Shown here piece after piece: positions 57,996 through 64,000 of a stretch of DNA of 64,000 bases. The notes beneath the pieces are model-generated. The model worked only from the letters and a program-made list of their open reading frames with translations. It did no database searches and was not told where the DNA came from. This DNA is from an uncultured Lachnospiraceae bacterium. Lineage in GTDB: Bacteria; Bacillota; Clostridia; Lachnospirales; Lachnospiraceae. Position numbers and translations under genes: made by a program. Location: the NCBI GenBank assembly GCA_947589315.1, contig CANPZE010000004.1:1-64000 (forward strand), given 5' to 3'. Within the stretch, counting starts at the first letter, position 1. Each line of letters starts with the position of its first letter.

Positions 57996-59099
57996 CTACT
58001 GCTTAAAAAACCATTTCCCGGCAGGAGACAGATCTTTCTTCTTCCATCCGCTGGTCTTGTTACAGCTGCTGGAAATCAATGATGCAGATTCTGCCTTATT
58101 GCAAAGGCTCCATGCGGTATAGCTGATATGGTACTGATTCAACAGCTTCATCCATTTATTGGCCGATTTTTTGTCCAGGGCGCCATTGCCGGAAGCATCG
58201 CAAATGCTAAATTCCGTTACCATCACAGGAAGTCCCTTTTCATGGGCCGTTACCAGCTTATTTCTGTTATAATCCTGATGGGTGGCTGCATAGAAATGCA
58301 GTGTATACATAATATTCTTCCATCCCTTCAGCGGACTTTGCGCTACAATGTCCACGTCCTGGGACCAGGTAGGAGTTCCTACAACTATGATGGACTTCTT
58401 GCTGAACTTGCGTATCGTCCGTATGATCGTCCTGGCATAGGGCTTAATATCCCTATCCCAGGTGACGTTTCCGTTGGGCTCGTTACAGATCTCATAGATC
58501 ACATTCTTGGTATTGCGGTATTTCTTTGCCATCCTGCGAAAGAATTTCTTTGCTTCCTTCTTGCTGTGATTGGGATTGCCATCGCTTAGGATGTGCCAGT
58601 CAATGATCACATACATTCCCAGCTCCCTGGCATATTTTACTCCCGTTTCTACTTTTTTGACTGTATCCGGCCCATACCCCTCTGAAGCATTCGTATACAT
58701 GGCAAGACGGATCAGGGAAATCTGATATCTGTCCCGCAGTGTCTGAAAAGCTTTCTTATTTACATACTGGGGAAACCAGGCGATCCCATGGGTACTGACT
58801 CCCTTCAGCTGAACTGTTTTGCCGTGGGCATCCTTTAGCTCCGTTCCTGATACGTGCAAAGCCCCATGCTTTGCTACCGGCGTCTGTCCGGTTTCATATT
58901 CTTCTGCTTCCTCCGAGGCCTGAACCAGCGATGCCTCCGCCAGCTCCTCTGCGCCCTGCCCCTGCAAGGCCTCCTCTCTGTGAGACGCTTGCTGTGTCTG
59001 CGCTTCAGATACACGACTCCCTGGATCCATCATTCCCAGTGTCAGAGCCAGCGCCAGCATCAAGCCAAATATTCTGAAATATATTTTTGTTTTCTTCAT
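57996..59099 (-). CDS. Secreted GH5-family glycoside hydrolase (endoglucanase-like)
   Basis: 367 residues. Signal peptide (about 1-34), a Gln/Glu/Ala-rich linker (35-75), then a GH5 barrel: KDAHGKTVQLKGVSTHGIAWFP, VIIDWHILSDGNP, catalytic acid/base in IYEICNEPNG and nucleophile in VMVTEFSICDASG. Closest in style to subfamily GH5_2 endo-beta-1,4-glucanases. The ATG at 59099 has GGAGGG 8 bp upstream; the longer frame to 59216 overlaps dus. No carbohydrate-binding module is present. Confidence 0.9.
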   Translation of the reverse strand: MKKTKIYFRIFGLMLALALTLGMMDPGSRVSEAQTQQASHREEALQGQGAEELAEASLVQASEEAEEYETGQTPVAKHGALHVSGTELKDAHGKTVQLKGVSTHGIAWFPQYVNKKAFQTLRDRYQISLIRLAMYTNASEGYGPDTVKKVETGVKYARELGMYVIIDWHILSDGNPNHSKKEAKKFFRRMAKKYRNTKNVIYEICNEPNGNVTWDRDIKPYARTIIRTIRKFSKKSIIVVGTPTWSQDVDIVAQSPLKGWKNIMYTLHFYAATHQDYNRNKLVTAHEKGLPVMVTEFSICDASGNGALDKKSANKWMKLLNQYHISYTAWSLCNKAESASLISSSCNKTSGWKKKDLSPAGKWFFKQ

Positions 59100-59124
59100 A
59101 AGGCCTTCCCTCCATTCTTGTTTT

Positions 59125-60054
59125 CTATACCATTCCCTGGAAAAGTTCTCTCTGGATCTGACGATACTCTCCCAGGCTTTTGCATTTCTGGATTTTCTTT
59201 TGATAATCCCGGGCATCCGGAAAGTTATTGATAAAAAAGCCCCAGATTTCTTTCATTTTATGCAGCACAGGGGTCTCTCCGGAAAGAGTACGGCAATATT
59301 CCTCATACAGGCAATCGATATACTCCCTCTGCCGCTCCAAAGAGGCCTTCTCCCCTCCCTTGATCTCTGCGATCAGATTGGGATCAGACAAGAGCCCCCG
59401 TCCCAGCATGACAGAGTCCAGCGCCGGAAAGGCATGGCACAGACGCTGATAATCCTCTACCGTAAATATATCGCCATTATAGCACACTGGATTCCTGCTT
59501 TCTTTATATGCCACAGCAAACATTTCCCAGTTAGGTTTATTGCGGTAAAAGTCCTGCTGAATGCGGGGATGGATGATCAATTCTTCTACCGGATACTGGT
59601 TGAATATCTGCAGCAGTCCATAAAATTCTTCCGGGTCATCCTTGCCCAGCCTGGTCTTGATGGAAATCTTCATTCCGTTTATTGTATAGATCTCCTCCAG
59701 AAAACGGTTTAACGCCACCGGATGAGCCAGGAATCCGGAACCCTTGCCCTTAGAGACTACCGTCCTGGCCGGGCATCCCAGGTTCAGATTTACCGTAGTA
59801 TAGCCCAGGCTGCGCAGCTGATGAGCGGTAAAAAGAAAATCCTGGGCATTGTTTCCCAGAATCTGTGGTATCAGCTTCACTCCTGGATTATTCTCTGGAA
59901 GGACATCCCGCAGTTCCTTATTCCGCAGCGCCCGTTTCTGTGTTGTGGAGATAAAGGGAGAATAGTAGCAGTCTACCTGACCAAAATAACGATGGTATAC
60001 ATTACGGTACACATATCCTGTAATCCCCTCCATAGGTGCAAACGAGAACTTCAT
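59125..60054 (-). CDS. dus: tRNA-dihydrouridine synthase
   Basis: 309 residues, an FMN enzyme reducing uridine to dihydrouridine in tRNA. FAPMEGITGYVYRNVYHRYFG, NLNLGCPARTVVSKGKGSGFLAHP (catalytic Cys), SIKTRLGKDDPEEF and MLGRGLLSDPNLI are Dus motifs. The ATG at 60054 lies 6 bp after CGGAGG. It heads an operon with GH5 and HD genes. Confidence 0.93.
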   Translation of the reverse strand: MKFSFAPMEGITGYVYRNVYHRYFGQVDCYYSPFISTTQKRALRNKELRDVLPENNPGVKLIPQILGNNAQDFLFTAHQLRSLGYTTVNLNLGCPARTVVSKGKGSGFLAHPVALNRFLEEIYTINGMKISIKTRLGKDDPEEFYGLLQIFNQYPVEELIIHPRIQQDFYRNKPNWEMFAVAYKESRNPVCYNGDIFTVEDYQRLCHAFPALDSVMLGRGLLSDPNLIAEIKGGEKASLERQREYIDCLYEEYCRTLSGETPVLHKMKEIWGFFINNFPDARDYQKKIQKCKSLGEYRQIQRELFQGMV

Positions 60055-60079
60055 ATCCGGCCTCCGTTCTTTTGTGTTC

Positions 60080-60107
60080 ATTATAACACAATTGCAGGTC
60101 TATGCAA
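60080..60107 (-). promoter_or_regulatory. Promoter of dus
   Basis: Minus-strand TTGCAT (60107-60102), 16 bp, perfect TATAAT (60085-60080). The 5' untranslated region would be only about 20 nt. Confidence 0.65.
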
Positions 60108-60110
60108 CAA

Positions 60111-60158
60111 TAAAAGGACCACTGCCGGTTCAGGTGCTCCTGCGCCGTGCAATGATCC
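60111..60158 (-). terminator. Terminator of the rpsF-ssb-rpsR operon
   Basis: A 10-bp RNA stem with two G-U pairs (GGATCATTGC with GCAGTGGTCC) followed on the minus strand by TTTTATTG, about 40 bp after rpsR. Confidence 0.6.
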
Positions 60159-60194
60159 TCTTTCATTTAAGCCCGTATCCGGGCCGTATCATCA

Positions 60195-60461
60195 TTAGTC
60201 TGTAGTATAAGGCATGATCGCTACGTGCCTTGCCCGCTTTACTGCTACAGTCAAAGCTCTCTGATGCTTTGCACAGTTGCCGGTAATCCTTCTGGGAAGG
60301 ATCTTTCCTCTCTCTGACACATATCTCTTTAATTTATTTACGTCCTTATAATCAATGAAATCATGCTCTTTGTCAGCACAGAATACACAGACCTTTTTTC
60401 TTCTGCGGACCGGTCTTCTACGTGCCTGAGCGCCGTCTTTATCGCCTTTATTATAAGCCAT
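60195..60461 (-). CDS. rpsR: 30S ribosomal protein S18
   Basis: 88 residues: [64 protein letters not shown] S18 sequence with the cysteine pair near the N-terminus. Last gene of the rpsF-ssb-rpsR operon. Confidence 0.97.
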   Translation of the reverse strand: MAYNKGDKDGAQARRRPVRRRKKVCVFCADKEHDFIDYKDVNKLKRYVSERGKILPRRITGNCAKHQRALTVAVKRARHVAIMPYTTD

Positions 60462-60509
60462 TTTTGAAACCTCCTAACAAATTTTCACCGAATCTTTAAT
60501 TGAATCAAC

Positions 60510-60965
60510 TCAATTGAATGGTAATTCCTCTTCAATGGCATCCGGAATGTTCATGAAACCATCCCCTGCCGCCTGGACAGGCTCTGGCCTGGAGGGAGCC
60601 GCCGCCTGCTGATAGCCGCCTCCGTTATTGTTGGCCGCTGCCGCCTTACTCTCGGCAAATTCCTGCTCCTCTACCACTACCTCCGTAGTATATACCTTCT
60701 GGCCTTCCCGATTGGTATAGCTTCCGGTCTGGATCCTTCCGCTGACTACAATCTTTGTGCCCTGATGAAGATAGTTCTCTGCAAACTCCGCTCCTCTGCC
60801 GAACACAACGCAGCTGATAAAATCTGCAGTCTGATCGTCATTCTGACGTTTAAATCTACGGTCTACTGCAAGCGTGTATCTTGCAATCGTAAGCTGGTTC
60901 TCCCCAGAGGAATATCGGATCTCCGGATCCCGGGTCAAACGCCCCATTAAAATAACCTTATTCAT
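60510..60965 (-). CDS. ssb: Single-stranded DNA-binding protein
   Basis: 151 residues: OB-fold MNKVILMGRLTRDPEIRYSSGENQLTIARYTLAVDR, then a Gln/Pro/Asn-rich linker and the acidic tip EEELPFN used to dock partner proteins. Between rpsF and rpsR as in most Firmicutes. Confidence 0.97.
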   Translation of the reverse strand: MNKVILMGRLTRDPEIRYSSGENQLTIARYTLAVDRRFKRQNDDQTADFISCVVFGRGAEFAENYLHQGTKIVVSGRIQTGSYTNREGQKVYTTEVVVEEQEFAESKAAAANNNGGGYQQAAAPSRPEPVQAAGDGFMNIPDAIEEELPFN

Positions 60966-60989
60966 GAAGGAAACACCTTCCTTTCTCTC

Positions 60990-61277
60990 TTACGCCTCCT
61001 GTCTGATGCATAAGTATCTGATCACATTATCCATAATACGGATAACCTGCTCCAATTCTCCTGGAACAGTAGGCTCAGACTCGAACTGAATAAAGTAGTA
61101 GTAACCCTCTTTCATGTGCTGAATCTCATAAGCAAGCTTCTTCTTGCCCCATTCATCCACATTCGTAATGTTCCCGCCGAATTTGGTCACATAATCCTTT
61201 GCCTTTTCGACAGTTGCTACTCTTGCTTCTTCTTCGATCTTTGCATCGACAACTAACGCTAATTCATATTTGTTCAT
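60990..61277 (-). CDS. rpsF: 30S ribosomal protein S6
   Basis: 95 residues: MNKYELALVVDAKIEEEA, TNVDEWGKKKLAYEIQHMKEGYYYFIQFES. The ATG at 61277 follows AAAGGAGG; an in-frame start at 61316 has no site. Confidence 0.97.
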   Translation of the reverse strand: MNKYELALVVDAKIEEEARVATVEKAKDYVTKFGGNITNVDEWGKKKLAYEIQHMKEGYYYFIQFESEPTVPGELEQVIRIMDNVIRYLCIRQEA

Positions 61278-61413
61278 AGTTGCCTGTACCTCCTTTTGGT
61301 CTCTGGCTCTCTTCATGGCTTCCTCTCCGTGTGATAAGCCCGGAAAGGGTATGCATCAACATACATCGCCCTGTCAGAAGAGAACAAGGAAATTTAACGT
61401 ATCACAATTGAGT
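61278..61413 (-). promoter_or_regulatory. Leader of the rpsF operon with hairpin
   Basis: The transcript would begin near 61407 and run about 130 nt to rpsF. It contains a hairpin, GTATG-TTGATG-CATAC (about 61347-61365), with flanking GGGC and CCC that could pair around a bulge. This is where an S6:S18-binding leader is found in other bacteria; I cannot confirm the conserved internal loop. Confidence 0.4.
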
Positions 61414-61442
61414 ATTATATAACAATTTCTGAATAAAAGCAA
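61414..61442 (-). promoter_or_regulatory. Promoter of the rpsF-ssb-rpsR operon
   Basis: Minus-strand TTGCTT (61442-61437), 17 bp, perfect TATAAT (61419-61414). Confidence 0.7.
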
Positions 61443-61528
61443 GTATTTTTTTCTGTGGCTTTTCTGACGCAGGAATTGGCATAAGTTTTCCATTCAGACC
61501 CGGCTTGCGCCTCAATGCAGCGCTCTGT

Positions 61529-62278
61529 CTAGTCAATCTGCGTTTTTCCATACTGGAACTTCCCTGATTCTTTATCATATACGACTTCCTGCGACACAGT
61601 GGCCACGGGATTGGGTCTGCCATCCAAAACAACATCGTTCTGTATGACAATCTGATTTCCTTTCAGCTTACATCCGCGATATCTTATTTCTGCGTCTGCC
61701 CCTTCCTGCTTTGGAGACAGCTTTATCGTTTTGCTGGTATTGGTCGCATCTACCCGGATATCTAAAGATTTTGCCTGCTGATCCAGAACAACGGCCTTAT
61801 TGTCATCCTCCCACAGCTCATCCGGCAGAGCAATCTCTTCCCAGCCTTTGTCCGTCTGTCCGAGGACCTGTATTTCCAGAGAGGCACCGGAAGCGCCGCC
61901 GTGAAGCAGCAAGATCATTTCTTCCTTTCCGTCTCCTGTCACATCCGCCGCTTTGCCTTCTGCATGGACATATCCGGCGCCAATAGATACCCTTTTTAAT
62001 TTTACTTCTTCCCCATCAACCTTCATTACAAGATCTGAGACATTTTCCGCATTTTGGGCAATTTTTAATTTCTTTCTGTCACCATCTACTGTAATGGCTT
62101 TTTTAAAAACTACTTCATAGCTTTTTTTGCTTTCCGATACGCCTACTGCCTGTGCTTTGCTCCCCTGGCTTTTTTCAGCGCTTTCCTTGCCGCAGCCTGC
62201 CGTTGACAGACTAAGGAATACCACTGCAGAGATAGCCAGCATCCGTTTCATGTCTTTTTTAATACCCCGTTCGTTCAA
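61529..62278 (-). CDS. Putative lipoprotein with FG-GAP/VCBS-like segment, unknown function
   Basis: 249 residues, signal peptide and lipobox STAGC (cysteine at about 29). The middle has ADVTGDGKEEMILLLHGGASGASLEIQVL, a calcium-loop pattern as in FG-GAP/VCBS-like beta repeats. I favour the TTG at 62278, because GGGAGG is 8 bp before it; the ATG at 62251 has no site. It follows the LRR gene by 92 bp. I do not recognise the family. Confidence 0.75.
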   Translation of the reverse strand: MNERGIKKDMKRMLAISAVVFLSLSTAGCGKESAEKSQGSKAQAVGVSESKKSYEVVFKKAITVDGDRKKLKIAQNAENVSDLVMKVDGEEVKLKRVSIGAGYVHAEGKAADVTGDGKEEMILLLHGGASGASLEIQVLGQTDKGWEEIALPDELWEDDNKAVVLDQQAKSLDIRVDATNTSKTIKLSPKQEGADAEIRYRGCKLKGNQIVIQNDVVLDGRPNPVATVSQEVVYDKESGKFQYGKTQID

Positions 62279-62370
62279 GCTTTTCTCCTCCCTTATATCT
62301 TCATTTGAATGATATAAGTTTATCCTTTACCTTTCCAAATGTCAATAATAGTAACTCTACAATCTTGTTT

Positions 62371-63612
62371 TTACTGTTCTCCTGTATAGTTCCTACACTT
62401 CACCTTGCATGTGTACTTCTTCTTCCCCACCTGGGCGGTCAATGTTGTTGTTCCATTTGCCTTCCCCTTAAGAAGAACTGTTCCCTTTTGCTCTCCATAA
62501 TTCTTTACGATCCTGGCAATTCTCTTATTTCCTATCTTCCAGGTTACATGTTGCCTTGCGCCATACATTACGAGGATTTTTTCCTCTCCTATGGATAGGG
62601 TAGGCCTCTTCTCAGATAAGCCGGGCTTTAAATAATGTATTGTACCATCCGTGCGGGAACGACTATATCTCTTTTCTGTTGCAGAGCCTGGATAACACCA
62701 GATAATATCTTCCCCGGGATCAAACCTTGTATACTTTGTCTTCATAGAACGAATTATGATCTTTTTCTTCTCTGTCCCTACAAACGCAGCTGCTCCTACT
62801 TTCTTTATACTGGATGGAATCTCCACCCTTTCTAGGTTGCTGCAATACGAAAACGCATCATCCCATATATATTTCAAACCTTCGTGAAGCGTTACCTTTC
62901 GCAGATTAATACAGCCGGCAAAGCAGTTGATACCTTTCACACCACCAGGAATCTCTATTTCCTGAAGATTTTCACAACAGTCAAATGCAAACAAAGTCTT
63001 CAAACCCTTGGGAAGAGTAACCTGCTGCAGATTTTGACAATAAGAAAACCCCTGCAGCCTTTTTAAGCTTTCCGGAAACTGAATTTGAGACAGCCGGCTT
63101 CCAGCAAAAGCATCATGTCCTATGTTCTGAATTCCCTCTGGTATCACCAGAGTTTTAAATTTTAATGTATTTAAATATTCTTTCCCCTGCAGATCCATCG
63201 TCCGATCGCAATCAAAGCCATACGAAGCAATTTTTATTACCGGATATCCGTCCACCGTTTGAGGAATCACCAGCTGTTCTATTTCCTTTACCGTTCCATT
63301 TCCAAAGTATCCAGTAATCGTTGCCTTTCCATTATTTAGAAAATAAACAAAATCCCCGCATCTCCTCTGTTCTTCCCCCTCTACGTCTGACTCATTTACT
63401 CCTGTATTTATTTCTCGCACAACCCCATCATTGTATGGCGGCAGGCTATAGGTGCGGATCGCCACTTGCCTCCTTATAACTTGCGCTTTGCTGAAAGCGG
63501 GAATGCTCCCACAGATCAGAACGATAACCAGCAAGAAAATCTCTGCTTTCTCTTTTCTTTTCCTCTGCGGCTTCTTTTCTGGTATCTCATCCTTTCTGTC
63601 CCTTTGTTTCAT
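62371..63612 (-). CDS. BspA-type leucine-rich repeat protein with Ig-like C-terminus
   Basis: 413 residues. Basic N-terminus and a signal-anchor segment (about 23-43), a linker, LRR_5/BspA-type repeats (about 115-310; units such as FAFDCCENLQEIEIPGGVK and AFSYCSNLERVEIPSSIK), then a Lys-rich Ig-like domain (about 330-405). Such proteins are exposed on the cell surface or secreted and often bind host or matrix proteins. The ATG at 63612 has AAGGGGAT before it. The last 85 residues are almost identical to those of the next gene. Confidence 0.85.
   Translation of the reverse strand: MKQRDRKDEIPEKKPQRKRKEKAEIFLLVIVLICGSIPAFSKAQVIRRQVAIRTYSLPPYNDGVVREINTGVNESDVEGEEQRRCGDFVYFLNNGKATITGYFGNGTVKEIEQLVIPQTVDGYPVIKIASYGFDCDRTMDLQGKEYLNTLKFKTLVIPEGIQNIGHDAFAGSRLSQIQFPESLKRLQGFSYCQNLQQVTLPKGLKTLFAFDCCENLQEIEIPGGVKGINCFAGCINLRKVTLHEGLKYIWDDAFSYCSNLERVEIPSSIKKVGAAAFVGTEKKKIIIRSMKTKYTRFDPGEDIIWCYPGSATEKRYSRSRTDGTIHYLKPGLSEKRPTLSIGEEKILVMYGARQHVTWKIGNKRIARIVKNYGEQKGTVLLKGKANGTTTLTAQVGKKKYTCKVKCRNYTGEQ
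62395..62651. repeat. Direct repeat copy 1 (LRR gene 3' end)
   Basis: About 257 bp that recur at 63744-64000, offset 1349 bp, with few mismatches and no gap over the part visible. It encodes the Ig-like domain. Confidence 0.9.
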
Positions 63613-63734
63613 CTTATCCCCTTCTTCGTTACCACGAACCACTTAATCTTTTATGAATAATATGCCATAAAAATCCAGCGTACCATTGCCCTATCCGCCT
63701 TTTTCTCATAAAGCATTGTTCCTTTGGGAATTGC

Positions 63735-64000
63735 CTATTTTCCACACTTCACCTTGCATGTGTACTTCTTCTTCCCCACCTGGGCGGTCAATGTTGTTGT
63801 TCCATTTGCCTTCCCCTTAAGAAGAACTGTTCCCTTTTGATCCCCATAATTCTTTACGATCCTGGCAATTCTCTTATTTCCTATCTTCCAGGTTACATGT
63901 TGTCTTGCGCCATACATTACGAGGATTTTTTCCTCTCCTATGGATAGGGCCGGCTTCTTCTCAGATAAGCCAGGCTTTAAGTAACATATCTTCCCATCGC
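63735..64000 (-). CDS. Second Ig-tailed protein, 5' part beyond the window
   Basis: An open frame runs from the window end to a stop at 63735; the last 88 residues are visible. They read DGKICYLKPGLSEKKPALSIGEE and on into the same Ig-like domain as the gene at 62371-63612, differing at only a few residues and in the last few after VKC. It is therefore a tandem paralogue, probably also an LRR protein, though the LRR part is not in view. Confidence 0.8.
   Translation of the reverse strand, partial: DGKICYLKPGLSEKKPALSIGEEKILVMYGARQHVTWKIGNKRIARIVKNYGDQKGTVLLKGKANGTTTLTAQVGKKKYTCKVKCGK
63744..64000. repeat. Direct repeat copy 2, continuing past the window
   Basis: Second copy of the repeat at 62395-62651. 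Similarity reaches the window edge, so the full duplication is longer. Confidence 0.9.

Overview
The window looks like a chromosomal segment of an anaerobic, spore-forming Clostridia species, most likely a gut Lachnospiraceae. The basis is gene content and protein style: a Firmicutes-order S10/spc ribosomal operon, zinc-type S14, SpoVG, a SPOCS/LysM spore-type protein, a GlgC/GlgD pair, a DnaD plus DnaC/DnaI-like helicase-loading pair, long eukaryote-type IleS, and many secreted proteins with lysine-rich Ig-like (Big_2-type) domains. Shine-Dalgarno sites are strong (GGAGG) and GTG/TTG starts occur. There is no rRNA, tRNA, CRISPR array, phage or insertion sequence that I can see.

Layout. 1-7.7 kb: the end of a MYG1-family gene, a TrhA/hemolysin III membrane protein, an orphan oligopeptide-type binding lipoprotein, and a carbohydrate ABC importer (two permeases and a binding protein, no ATPase) with an operator-rich leader. 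7.7-14.3 kb: an apparent operon running ybaK, Nudix hydrolase, then three paralogous secreted Ig-CAP proteins with different repeat linkers. 14.5-17.9 kb: a small Asn/Ser-rich protein, a rhodanese, an alanine/glycine-type symporter with an unusual insertion and an AEC transporter. 17.9-21.2 kb: a membrane-anchored coiled-coil protein with Pro/Glu repeats and a FliM-like tail, ahcY and trmB. 21.4-33.1 kb: 21 ribosomal protein genes plus secY, all on the minus strand behind one strong promoter and a structured leader; the operon stops after secY. 33.2-37 kb: a lipoprotein, spoVG, glgD and glgC.

37.2-42.2 kb (plus strand): murC, a cluster of six DnaA-box-like sequences placed directly before the promoter of dnaD-dnaC-like genes, then prs. 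42.5-47.6 kb: ileS and murG diverge from face-to-face promoters; a DUF4250 micro-gene and a GNAT acetyltransferase follow. 47.6-53.8 kb: a chemoreceptor, a SPOCS-LysM protein, ilvE and a DUF6273-like membrane protein. 53.8-60.1 kb: a secreted GH59-type (galactosylceramidase family) enzyme with Ig repeats, an HD hydrolase, a secreted GH5 enzyme and a dus gene. 60.1-64 kb: rpsF-ssb-rpsR, a lipoprotein and two tandem LRR-Ig proteins, the last cut by the window end.

The core is housekeeping (translation, wall precursor synthesis, replication initiation, glycogen). The accessory part is mainly a secreted surface toolkit built from one shared Ig-like module fused to CAP-like, GH59 and LRR domains. 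The most interesting signals are the DnaA-box cluster on the dnaD promoter, the CAP paralogues that lack the usual histidines, the bacterial GH59 enzyme and the structured leader of the S10 operon.
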